Assembly: GCA_023437745.1 (NCBI GenBank)
Contig: JAEZFI010000045.1
Coordinates: 1 to 62,439, forward strand
DNA from: Actinomycetes bacterium
GTDB taxonomy: Bacteria; Actinomycetota; Acidimicrobiia; Acidimicrobiales; Microtrichaceae
Direction: 5' to 3'
Length of the DNA stretch: 62,439 nucleotides
Shown here piece after piece: positions 25,061-32,862 of the stretch; the first letter of the stretch is position 1, and each line of letters starts with the position of its first letter. The translations under genes were made by a program, and so were the position numbers. The notes beneath the pieces are model-generated. The model searched no databases, was not told the origin of the DNA, and worked only from the letters and a program-made list of their open reading frames with translations.

Positions 25061-26980
25061 ATGGGCGTCCGACGACGGGTGGCGTTGCTGGCGGTCGCCG
25101 GCGCGCTGGTGGCCGCCTGTGCGCCGCCGAACGGTGGCGGGCCGGACGAGGGCGGCCCGGTGACGATCTCGATGGACGGGACCTACGGCGGCAGCTTCTT
25201 CTCGCTGCCGTGGCCCAACGCGATCCGCAAGAAGGCCGACGGCAGCCTCGACCTGTGGGGGATCCCCACCAACGGGAGCGTGCCCCTTGCGCTGATGATC
25301 AACGGTGCGTCCGACGTGATCCGCGACTTCGGCACCAACGCCGCGGTCTACCTCCAGTTCACCGGTGAGATCGATGCGGCGACGCTGCCCACCCCGTCCG
25401 CCAGCGCCTCGCCGTCCAGCCCGGTGCAGCTGGTCAACCTCGACGACCCCTCCGACCGGGTCCCCGTCGTGGCGCGGATCGAGCGGGCCGACGGGTACCG
25501 CACGGCGAACCTGCTCTCGCTGCTGCCGTACCCCGGTCGGTCGATGCGGCCGTCGTCGCGCTACGCGGCCATCGTCACGAACGGGGTGAGGGCGCTCGAC
25601 GGCACCCCCCTCGCACCCTCGCCCACGCTGGCAGCGCTCGACGACCCCTGGTGGCTGGGCAGGGCCCGGTCCGAGGCGGCATGGACGGAGCTGCGAGCGC
25701 AGCGCGACGCGGTCCGCTCGTCCCTCGCGGCCACGCCGTGGGCGGCCGCCGACCTCGTCGGGTTCACGGTGTTCACGACGCAGGCGACGCACCGCGAGCT
25801 GGACGCCGTCGCCGCGGCCGTGGCGGCCACGCCGCTGCAGGTGCCCGCGGTCGACGTGGTGACCCCGTGCACCGCCGACCCGGCCAAGCCGGCGCTGCTG
25901 CGCGGCCGGCTGGAGCTGCCGATGTACCAGTCGGGGCCGTACCCCTACGAGTCGTCCGGTGGTGACATCTGGATCGGACCGGACGGCCGGGCGGTCGAGC
26001 AGGGGGTCAGGGACGTGTCGCTCGAGGTCCGCGTGCCGTGCGCGCCGCCGCCCGCGGAGGGGTGGGCGATCCAGACCTACGTCGGCGGGACGGGCTCCGA
26101 CGCCGACGGGAGCGGGCGATTCGGGAAGGACGCGACGGCGACGATCATCGGTGCGATCGCCCCGCTGTACTCACCCGGGGAGGACGGCGACGCCTACTCG
26201 GAGTCGCTCTTCTACAACGTGCTCAACCCGCGGGCGGCCCGCACGAACCCGATCCAGCAGGCGGCGAACAACCTCGTCCTCCTCCGGACGATGGAGGCCT
26301 TCTCGGTGTCGCTCGACCTCGCCGGCTCGACCCGCGTGGTCGGCACCGACGACGCCCACGTCGTCATCACCGGGCACAGCCAGGGCGCGCAGACCCTCAC
26401 GCTCGTGTGGCGGGCCCACCCGGGGATCGACGCGATCGTGTCGAGCGCCGCGTCGAGCGGCCAGTACAACTCGATCAGCTACCGGAGCGACATCCGTGCC
26501 CGCTTCGGTCAGGTGATCGGTGACAGCGCACACCTCGACCCCCGCAACCCCCTCGTGCAGGTCGTCGAGACGCTGATGGACGTCGACGAGCCGGCGAGCT
26601 TCCCCACCTCGGGCTCGTGGTTGAACGTCGCCGGCCTGGCCGACGGTTGCCTGCCCTTCGAGTCCAGCCGCCATCTCGCCGGCGCCCAGCGGTTGACGGT
26701 GGTCAACCCCCAGTACGGCTCCGTCTTCGGCGATGCGGCGCTCGACCCGGTGGTGGGCTCCCTACCGCTCGGCGGCAACGCGGACGGAGGCACGGCCACC
26801 CGCGTCAGCATCGAGACGCCGGGCAGCCACCACAGCGCGCACGCGAACACCCAGCTCGTCGGTCGGTTCATCGACCAGGTCGCCCGCGGCGAGGTGCCGG
26901 TCATCGCAGCGCAGGTGATCAACCCGGGGCTGCCGGACTCGTGTCCGCCCCGCTACGGCCCGATCGGGAACGACCTCTAG
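25061..26980 (+). CDS. Lipase-like alpha/beta-hydrolase lipoprotein
   Basis: A 639-residue exported protein. The lipoprotein signal is MGVRRRVALLAVAGALVAAC with the lipobox VAAC. The serine-hydrolase nucleophile elbow is GHSQGAQ at about residue 450, and a histidine-rich stretch near the end (ETPGSHHSAHANTQ) supplies a likely catalytic His. The N-terminal 300 residues (SLPWPNAIRKKADGS, then DLWGIPTNGS) resemble the extracellular lipase N-terminal region of bacterial virulence-factor lipases. Substrate unknown. ATG 25061 has GGAGGCGGG five bases upstream. Confidence 0.82.
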   Translation: MGVRRRVALLAVAGALVAACAPPNGGGPDEGGPVTISMDGTYGGSFFSLPWPNAIRKKADGSLDLWGIPTNGSVPLALMINGASDVIRDFGTNAAVYLQFTGEIDAATLPTPSASASPSSPVQLVNLDDPSDRVPVVARIERADGYRTANLLSLLPYPGRSMRPSSRYAAIVTNGVRALDGTPLAPSPTLAALDDPWWLGRARSEAAWTELRAQRDAVRSSLAATPWAAADLVGFTVFTTQATHRELDAVAAAVAATPLQVPAVDVVTPCTADPAKPALLRGRLELPMYQSGPYPYESSGGDIWIGPDGRAVEQGVRDVSLEVRVPCAPPPAEGWAIQTYVGGTGSDADGSGRFGKDATATIIGAIAPLYSPGEDGDAYSESLFYNVLNPRAARTNPIQQAANNLVLLRTMEAFSVSLDLAGSTRVVGTDDAHVVITGHSQGAQTLTLVWRAHPGIDAIVSSAASSGQYNSISYRSDIRARFGQVIGDSAHLDPRNPLVQVVETLMDVDEPASFPTSGSWLNVAGLADGCLPFESSRHLAGAQRLTVVNPQYGSVFGDAALDPVVGSLPLGGNADGGTATRVSIETPGSHHSAHANTQLVGRFIDQVARGEVPVIAAQVINPGLPDSCPPRYGPIGNDL

Positions 26981-26984
26981 CGCG

Positions 26985-27009
26985 GTTCCGAGGCGCGCCG
27001 AGCGGGTAG
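26985..27009 (+). promoter_or_regulatory. GTT-15-GGGTAG promoter candidate before the DUF1360 gene
   Basis: GTTC (26985-26988), 15 bases, GGGTAG (27004-27009), then nine bases to ATG 27019. The short distance predicts a leaderless transcript. Confidence 0.45.
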
Positions 27010-27018
27010 TCGGTGGCG

Positions 27019-27552
27019 ATGTCCTCCACCCACACCGCCGAGATCGAGGCACGCGGTCCCCATCGACCCGACCGGATCCGCGGCTACCGCACCATCAGCT
27101 CGGTCTTCGGGGCCGCCGTCCTCGCCGGATCGCTCGCGGTGCGCCGGCGCGTCCCGGTCGGCGCCATCCCTCCGGCGTCGGACCGCGGGCAGGCGTGGAG
27201 CGACGTGCTGCTCGTGGCGGTCGGCACGCACAAGGCGGCGAGGGTCCTGACGAAGGAGCGCGTCTCGTCGCCGCTGCGGGCGCCGTTTACCCAGTACGAG
27301 GGCCCGGGTGGTCCGGGCGAGGTGATGGTGCGACCCGTCGGCACGGGTGTGCGGCGGGCGGTCGGCGAGCTGCTCAGCTGCCCGTTCTGCGTCGGCGTGT
27401 GGGTGGCGACGTCGGCGACGTTCGGGCTGCGCCTCGCACCGCAGGCCACGCGGTTCGCGCTCGAGGCATCGGCGGCGGCCGGCCTCGCCGACCTGCTCCA
27501 GTTCGTGCACGGCGACCTGGAGCGCCTCGCCGAGGGCCCGCCCGCGCCCTGA
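27019..27552 (+). CDS. DUF1360 family membrane protein
   Basis: A 177-residue protein of the DUF1360 family: a hydrophobic N-terminal segment, then THKAARVLTKERVSSPLRAP, FTQYEG and the signature GELLSCPFCVGVWVA with its Cys-x2-Cys pair. Function unknown. The GTG at 27013 would add two residues, but ATG 27019 lies nine bases after the GGGTAG box, as in other leaderless genes here, and no Shine-Dalgarno motif is seen. Confidence 0.82.
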   Translation: MSSTHTAEIEARGPHRPDRIRGYRTISSVFGAAVLAGSLAVRRRVPVGAIPPASDRGQAWSDVLLVAVGTHKAARVLTKERVSSPLRAPFTQYEGPGGPGEVMVRPVGTGVRRAVGELLSCPFCVGVWVATSATFGLRLAPQATRFALEASAAAGLADLLQFVHGDLERLAEGPPAP

Positions 27553-27575
27553 GGTCGACCTCCGCCGGCCGCGGC

Positions 27576-28535
27576 TCAGGACGAGCGCAGCGCGGGTTCG
27601 AGCTCGGATGCCCACATGTCGAGGAACGCGTCCTGGTCGGGCCCGACCTGGTGGAAGTAGATGTGGTCGAACCCGGCCTTGCGGTACTCCTCGACCGACT
27701 CGAGCACCCGGGCGGGATCCGGGCCGCAGGGGACCGACTGGGAGGCCGTCTCCACGTCGACGAGCTCGGCGGCCTGCTCGAAGTGGGTGAACGTCGGGAG
27801 GTCCTGCGACAGCTGGCCGGTGATCCCGGCGTTGGGCCACACGCGGTGCACGGTCTCCTTGCACGCCTGCTCGTCGGCCCCGACGCAGACCGTCATCTGC
27901 CCGTAGCGCGGGCCCTTCCCGCCCTTCTCCTCGAACTGCGACACGAGGTCGGGGTCGGGAGAGGTGCCCCACAGGCCGTCACCGATCTCGGCGGCGAGCT
28001 CGATCGCCTTGGGGCCGTACGCCGAGACGACGATCGGGATCTCACCGGGCGGAGGGTCGAAGAGACGTGCGTTCTCCACGTCGTAGTAGTCGCCGTCGTG
28101 GTCGACCGTCTCACCCGTCCACAGCTCCCGGATGATCTGGACCGCCTCGCGCAGCATCGCGAGGCGCACCGCCGGCCGCGGCCACGGGTCGCCCAGGATG
28201 TGCTCGTTGAGCGCCTCGCCGGTGCCGACCCCGAACGTGAAGCGCCCGTCGAGGAGTTGCGCCACCGTCGCGGTCGCCTGGGCGACGATCGCCGGGTGGA
28301 CCCGGATGATCGGGCAGGTCACGCCGACCGCCAGCTCGAGGCGCTCCGTCACCTGGGAGATCGCACCGAGCGTCGCCCAGACGAACGGGCTGTGGCCCTG
28401 CTCCTCGATCCATGGGTGGTAGTGGTCCGACATCGAGGCGAAGCCGAAGCCCAGCTCCTCGGCGCGAGCGGCGAGGCGGACCAGGTCGGCGGGTGGGAAC
28501 TCCTCGCCCGAGAGGGTGTAGCCGTACGTCGTCAT
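27576..28535 (-). CDS. F420-dependent LLM-class oxidoreductase (TIGR03557 type)
   Basis: A 319-residue luciferase-fold oxidoreductase close to F420-dependent glucose-6-phosphate dehydrogenase and the TIGR03557 group. It begins YGYTLSGEEFPPADLV and holds MSDHYHPW, FVWATLGAISQVTERL, GRFTFGVGTGEALNEHI and PIVVSAYGPKAIELA. The cofactor F420 is made by most actinomycetes, which fits the host. Substrate unknown. ATG start with CTGGAGGACG upstream; a GGGTAC box lies 34 bases before the start, without a -35 match. Downstream of the DHH gene on the same strand. Confidence 0.9.
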   Translation of the reverse strand: MTTYGYTLSGEEFPPADLVRLAARAEELGFGFASMSDHYHPWIEEQGHSPFVWATLGAISQVTERLELAVGVTCPIIRVHPAIVAQATATVAQLLDGRFTFGVGTGEALNEHILGDPWPRPAVRLAMLREAVQIIRELWTGETVDHDGDYYDVENARLFDPPPGEIPIVVSAYGPKAIELAAEIGDGLWGTSPDPDLVSQFEEKGGKGPRYGQMTVCVGADEQACKETVHRVWPNAGITGQLSQDLPTFTHFEQAAELVDVETASQSVPCGPDPARVLESVEEYRKAGFDHIYFHQVGPDQDAFLDMWASELEPALRSS

Positions 28536-28598
28536 CGTCGTCCTCCAGCGTCGTCGCCGACCCGTACCCGCCGGGGCCGTCGATGATGCGTGGACGAC

Positions 28599-29561
28599 TC
28601 AGGCGAACGCGGCGTTGCGCTGCGACTGCCCGACGAGCTGGTCGATCAGCAGCTGCTTCATGTCGTCGGCGGTCTCGTTGGGACCCTGGCAGGTGCCCGC
28701 TGCGTGGTGACCGCCCCCACCGTGGCGGAGCATGAGCGCGCCGACGTCGACCGGGTTGCCGCGGTCGAAGATGGACTTGCCCACCGTGTACACGGTGTTC
28801 TGGCGCTCACGCCCCCACATCACGTGCATCGAGATGTCGCACTGCGGGAACATCGCGTAGACGACGAACCGGTTCCCCGCGTAGATCGTCTCCTCGCCCC
28901 TCAGGTCGAGCACGACGAGGTTGTCGTGGACGGTGGCGATCCGGCTGATCTGCGCCCGGAACAGGTCGTGCTGGGCGAAGAAGAGGTCGACGCGCTCCTG
29001 CACGTCGGGCAGGGCGAGGATCTCGTCGATGCCGAGCTCGCGGCACCGGTCGATGAGGGTCATCATCAGCTGGTAGTTCGACACCCGGAAGTCCCGGAAC
29101 CGGCCGAGGCCCGTGCGGGCGTCCATCAGGAAGGACAGCAGCTCCCAGCCCTTGGGGTCGAGGACGTCCTCCATGGTGAACCCGGCGGAGTCGGCCTTGT
29201 CGACGGCCTCCATCATCTCGTCGCTGATCCCACTGAAGCGCTCGCGGCCGCCGAAGTGGTCGTAGACCACTCGCGCCGCCGACTTCGCATCAGGGGAGAG
29301 GATGTAGTTCGGCGTGGGCTGGCCGCCGTTGCGGAGCGCCTCGCTGGAGTGGTGGTCGAAGCAGAGCCCGCAGCCCGGGACGTAGGGCAGGTTCGTGAGG
29401 ATGTCGCGCTCGGTGACCTCGACCTTCCCGTCCTGGACGTCCTTGGGGTGGTGGAACTCGATGTCGCCGAGCAGGCCGAGCTCCTGCAGGAGGACCGCAC
29501 AGACCAGTCCGTCCATGTCGCTTCGGGTCAGCAGTCGGTAGGTGCCGTGCACGGTGTTCAT
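28599..29561 (-). CDS. DHH-family phosphoesterase (exopolyphosphatase-like)
   Basis: A 320-residue DHH/DHHA1 phosphoesterase. Motifs: TRSDMDGLVCAVLLQ (motif I), VPGCGLCFDHHSSE (the DHH-type motif) and the DHHA1 end RHGGGGHHAAGTCQ. Typical substrates are short nucleic acids, cyclic dinucleotides, pAp or polyphosphate; the sequence does not decide. ATG 29561 is chosen because GGAGGACAGG lies six bases upstream; the longer frame to 29624 has no support. Confidence 0.87.
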   Translation of the reverse strand: MNTVHGTYRLLTRSDMDGLVCAVLLQELGLLGDIEFHHPKDVQDGKVEVTERDILTNLPYVPGCGLCFDHHSSEALRNGGQPTPNYILSPDAKSAARVVYDHFGGRERFSGISDEMMEAVDKADSAGFTMEDVLDPKGWELLSFLMDARTGLGRFRDFRVSNYQLMMTLIDRCRELGIDEILALPDVQERVDLFFAQHDLFRAQISRIATVHDNLVVLDLRGEETIYAGNRFVVYAMFPQCDISMHVMWGRERQNTVYTVGKSIFDRGNPVDVGALMLRHGGGGHHAAGTCQGPNETADDMKQLLIDQLVGQSQRNAAFA

Positions 29562-29686
29562 CGCCTGTCCTCCGGGAGACCGAGTGCCGCCGCGACACAG
29601 CGGCGCTCCTCCCCATCGGCACACGGGGTCCGGCGGTTGAGGCGTCGCGCTGCACGGTGGGTGGCGGCGTGGGTAGGTTCAGGGCG

Positions 29687-29920
29687 ATGTCGAACGTCTC
29701 CGACCCCGAGGATCCCGACGCCCTCGCCGACGACGCCGTCGAGTCGATGCCCGACGACGTGGAGGTGCCGGAGGCCGACGCCCTCGAGCAGCGCCGCACG
29801 CTCGGAGCGACCCCCACGGGAGCGACCGAGCTCCCCGACATGGTCGATCCCGCCGACGCCCTCGACCAGGCCCGTGTCGTCGAGATGTCGGACGACGAGG
29901 ACCTCCGCGACCCCATGTGA
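29687..29920 (+). CDS. Small acidic disordered protein
   Basis: A 77-residue protein rich in Asp and Glu (SDPEDPDALADDAVES, EMSDDEDLRDPM) with no hydrophobic core. A TAGGTT box begins thirteen bases before the ATG, which suits a leaderless transcript. It ends 13 bases before the phosphoesterase gene. Function unknown. Confidence 0.55.
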   Translation: MSNVSDPEDPDALADDAVESMPDDVEVPEADALEQRRTLGATPTGATELPDMVDPADALDQARVVEMSDDEDLRDPM

Positions 29921-29933
29921 ACGTCGTCGGGCG

Positions 29934-30440
29934 GTGAAGCGGCTGCTCGTCCTGGCGGACACCCACGTGGCGCACCCGGGCTCTCGGCCCGTGCCCGACG
30001 AGGTGTGGGCGGTCGCCCGCACTGCGGACCTCATCCTGCACGCCGGCGACGTCACGTCCCAGTGGTTGCTCGACGAGTTGAGCGGCGTCGCGCCGGTCGT
30101 CGCGGTATTGGGCAACAACGACCTGGAGCTCCGACACGTCCTGCCGGAGGCGGTCGACCTCGAGGTCGAAGGCCTGCCGATCGCCATGCTCCACGACTCG
30201 GGTCCGACGGAGGGTCGGCCGGCACGGCTGCACCGGAGGTTCCCCGACGCGGGCGTCGTGGTCTACGGGCACTCCCACGTCCCCGACGACAGCGACGGCG
30301 TCGGCGGGCAGCGGCTGTTCAACCCGGGCAGCTGCACGCAGCGGCGACGCCAACCCCACGCCACCTACGGCCTCCTCGGGATCCGAGGTGGCCGCCTGGT
30401 GGAGCACCGGGTGGTGACGCTGCGGCCGCCGGCCAACTGA
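29934..30440 (+). CDS. YfcE-type metallophosphoesterase
   Basis: A 168-residue calcineurin-like phosphoesterase. Metal-binding motifs: LLVLADTHV, LILHAGDVTS, VLGNND, VVVYGHSHVPD and FNPGSCTQRRR. This is the usual length for the YfcE/MJ0936 group. GTG 29934 is chosen since it begins the core strand VKRLLVLADTH. A strong hairpin covers its stop codon. Confidence 0.88.
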   Translation: MKRLLVLADTHVAHPGSRPVPDEVWAVARTADLILHAGDVTSQWLLDELSGVAPVVAVLGNNDLELRHVLPEAVDLEVEGLPIAMLHDSGPTEGRPARLHRRFPDAGVVVYGHSHVPDDSDGVGGQRLFNPGSCTQRRRQPHATYGLLGIRGGRLVEHRVVTLRPPAN

Positions 30441-30456
30441 CCCGACCGGCGGCCGC
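30422..30456. terminator. 11-bp bidirectional terminator hairpin
   Basis: GCGGCCGCCGG and CCGGCGGCCGC pair perfectly around a 13-base loop that contains the phosphoesterase stop codon. The convergent CBS gene ends 20 bases further on. Confidence 0.65.
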
Positions 30457-30476
30457 GACCTGTGGGCGCGGAGCCC

Positions 30477-30908
30477 TCAGTTGTTCGGCGGTGAGGTGGA
30501 GATGGCGGCGACCAGGTCGCCCACCCGGCTCTCGGGCATCTCCCGGGCGATGTCCGCCTGGCTCACCATGCCGATCATCTCGGTGCCGTCGATGACGGGC
30601 AGTCGTCGGATGTCGTGATCCTTCATCGTGCGGATCGCCTCCTCGACGGGGTCGTCCGCTCCGATCGTGACGACCTCGCTGCCGTCGATCAGGTCACGGA
30701 CCCGCACGTCGGCCGGGTTCCGCTCCTCGGCGACCACCTTCACGGCGATGTCACGGTCGGTCACCATGCCCTGGAGGTGGCCCTGGCCGTCGCACACCGG
30801 CAGCGCACCCACGCTCCGCTCCCGCAGCTGGCGGGCTGCGTCGGCCACTGTCACGTCGGCGTCGATCCACTCGGCGTCCGGCGTCATGATCTCTCGAGCC
30901 GTCGTCAT
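30477..30908 (-). CDS. CBS-domain pair protein
   Basis: A 143-residue protein made of two CBS domains: REIMTPDAEWIDADVTV and VGALPVCDGQGHLQGMVTD, then VRDLIDGSEVVTIGADD and IRRLPVIDGTEMIGMVS. Such pairs bind adenine nucleotides and act in stress or redox regulation. ATG with GAGGAGG six bases upstream. It has a SigF-type promoter (GTTT-15-GGGTAC) located within the end of the upstream FAD/Rieske gene. Confidence 0.9.
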   Translation of the reverse strand: MTTAREIMTPDAEWIDADVTVADAARQLRERSVGALPVCDGQGHLQGMVTDRDIAVKVVAEERNPADVRVRDLIDGSEVVTIGADDPVEEAIRTMKDHDIRRLPVIDGTEMIGMVSQADIAREMPESRVGDLVAAISTSPPNN

Positions 30909-30922
30909 GTCGTCCTCCTCGT

Positions 30923-32563
30923 TCAGGCTGCTGGACGCGTGTACCCGGGCCGGAGGGCGCCAAACCCGGTGAGCTCGACCTGGCCGAGCTCGCCGTGATG
31001 ATCCACGGCATGCAGGTCGGCTGACCGTCTGCGAGCAGAGTCCCGCTGCGTCGGGGGCCCGGCCGGCGCACCACGGTCGGCCAGGTCCTCGACGGCAGGG
31101 CCCTGCAGCACCTGCCCGTCCACGTCGAACCGTGAGCCGTGGCACGGGCAGTCCCAGGTTCGCTCCGCCGTGTTGAACGACACCTGGCAGCCGAGGTGCG
31201 TGCACTTCGCCGATCGGCAGTGGAGCTCGCCGTCCTCGTCGCGGAAGGCCGCCACCGTGTGGCCGTCCTGCGCGACGATGCCGCCTTCACCGGGGGCCAG
31301 GGTCTCGATGTCGGGCGGACGGAGGTGTGCCAGCCGGTCTCCGACGAAGCGCTGCGCGACGTCGAGGTTCATCTGGACCAGCTTCTTCCCTCCCTGGCGG
31401 AGGGCACCCCGCGTGGAGTCGAAGGTCGCCGCCCAGGGGTTGTCCACCCCGTCGGCGAGATCCGAGATCAGCATGGCGGCGACCGTCCCGTTGGTCATCC
31501 CCCACTTGCCGAACCCGGTGGCGACCAGGACGCGGTCGGACCCGGGGGTCAGGCGCCCGATGAACGGCAGGTCGTCGGCGCTCTGGTAGTCCTGCGCGGA
31601 CCACCGGTAGTCGAACGCAGGCGCGCCGAAGCGCTCCGCCGCCCACCCCTGCAGCGCGTCGTAGCGGCGGCTGGTGTCGGCGTCGTGACCGACCTTGTGG
31701 CCCTCGCCACCGACCACCACGTACCCGTCCGCAGTCGACCGGATCGATCGGGTGGGCTGGTCGATGCTGATGTACATCCCACTCGGACGCTCGCCCTCGA
31801 TGTGGAACGCACCGGCGTACGACCGCATCGGCTCCATCCGGGCGAAGTGCGCCCCGACGTCGGAGATCGGGATGTGCGTGGCCAGCACGACGAGTTCGGC
31901 GTTGAGCTCGCCGCGATCGGTCGTCACCCGACCGTCCTTGTGGACCTCGAGGGCGCGGGTGTGCTCGTGGACGGCGCCACCGGCGCGGACGATCGCGTCG
32001 GCCAGGCCCAGGCAGTAGCGGCGGGGGTGGAACTGCGCCTGCCCGTCGAGACGGACCGCCCCCCGGATGGCGTAGGGGAGGTCCGTCTCCGTGGTGAAGG
32101 TCACGGCGAGCCCGGCCCGCTGCGCTGCCGCGACCTCTGCTTCGATGGACGCCAGCTCGGCGTCCGTCTCGGTGTACGTGTAGGACGAGGCCTCTTCGAG
32201 CCCGCAGTCGATGCCGTCGTCGGCAGCCAGCTCGCGCACGGTGGTGATCGCTGCCTGGTTGGCCGACGCGTAGACGGCGGCGCGCTCGTCCCCCCAGCGG
32301 CTGCTCAACCGTGAGTAGATCGTCGACTGGAGCGAGGTGACCTTGGCGGTCGTGTAGCCCGTGGTGCCGGCGGCGAGCTCGCCCGCATCGATCACCACGA
32401 CCGAGCGACCGGAGCCCACGAGGAGGCGCGCTGTGGTGAGCCCGGCGATCCCGGCGCCGACCACGACCACGTCGGCTCGTCGGTCACCGACCGACGCGGG
32501 ATGGTCCGTCGCACTCGACGTCCCGACCCACAACGAGGGGTTGCGTTCCCGGGTGCTGCCCAC
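30923..32563 (-). CDS. FAD-dependent oxidoreductase with C-terminal Rieske domain
   Basis: A 546-residue protein. Residues about 30-400 form a DAO-type flavoprotein: dinucleotide-binding VVVVGAGIAGLTTARLL, TTGYTTAKVTSLQ, and FIGRLTPGSDRVLVATGFGKWG. Residues about 425-505 form a Rieske 2Fe-2S domain with ligands in CTHLGC and CPCHGSRF. The pair is a known architecture, with electrons passing from substrate through FAD to the cluster; substrate unknown. The last 45 residues after GPAVEDL have no homology and contain the downstream CBS promoter, so a late frameshift or lost stop is possible. Confidence 0.87.
   Translation of the reverse strand: MGSTRERNPSLWVGTSSATDHPASVGDRRADVVVVGAGIAGLTTARLLVGSGRSVVVIDAGELAAGTTGYTTAKVTSLQSTIYSRLSSRWGDERAAVYASANQAAITTVRELAADDGIDCGLEEASSYTYTETDAELASIEAEVAAAQRAGLAVTFTTETDLPYAIRGAVRLDGQAQFHPRRYCLGLADAIVRAGGAVHEHTRALEVHKDGRVTTDRGELNAELVVLATHIPISDVGAHFARMEPMRSYAGAFHIEGERPSGMYISIDQPTRSIRSTADGYVVVGGEGHKVGHDADTSRRYDALQGWAAERFGAPAFDYRWSAQDYQSADDLPFIGRLTPGSDRVLVATGFGKWGMTNGTVAAMLISDLADGVDNPWAATFDSTRGALRQGGKKLVQMNLDVAQRFVGDRLAHLRPPDIETLAPGEGGIVAQDGHTVAAFRDEDGELHCRSAKCTHLGCQVSFNTAERTWDCPCHGSRFDVDGQVLQGPAVEDLADRGAPAGPPTQRDSARRRSADLHAVDHHGELGQVELTGFGALRPGYTRPAA
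30941..30965 (-). promoter_or_regulatory. SigF/SigB-type promoter of the CBS gene
   Basis: Minus strand GTTT (30965-30962), 15 bases, GGGTAC (30946-30941), leader of 32 bases with a strong ribosome site. Exact match to the consensus. Confidence 0.7.
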
Positions 32564-32620
32564 GTCGTGCTCCGATCGTCGAGGCGGTTGACTCCTCGCC
32601 CTACCCGCCCGCCGGTGGTG

Positions 32621-32815
32621 TCAGTCCGCCGGCGGGGTCTCCTGGGTGCGCGTGGGGACGATGCCGGCCGCGTCGTCGGCCCGCTCGCTGTGCTCGTCGA
32701 GGCGCTCGACGCGTTCGGCGCCGTCGAGCACGTCGCCCTGGTCCGCGGGCTGCGACTCGCGGCCGGAGTCGTCCCGCTGCCTCGGCTCGGTCGGTTGGTC
32801 CTGGTCCATCGGCAT
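32621..32815 (-). CDS. Small hydrophilic hypothetical protein
   Basis: A 64-residue, highly charged, probably disordered protein (MPMDQDQPTEPRQRDDSGRE at the start). A strong AGGAGGAGG ribosome site precedes the ATG, and a GGGTAC box lies 29 bases upstream of it, without a clear -35. It sits between treZ and the FAD/Rieske gene on the same strand. No family known. Confidence 0.55.
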   Translation of the reverse strand: MPMDQDQPTEPRQRDDSGRESQPADQGDVLDGAERVERLDEHSERADDAAGIVPTRTQETPPAD

Positions 32816-32862
32816 GGTGCCTCCTCCTCGTCGTCGTCCTCCGTACCCGGTCGGGCGGCGGT

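Noticed and set aside
28568..32860. GGGTA boxes before the F420 enzyme, the FAD/Rieske gene and the 64-residue gene
   Set aside because: No GTT-like element 15-17 bases upstream in any of the three, so they were not counted as SigF-type promoters.
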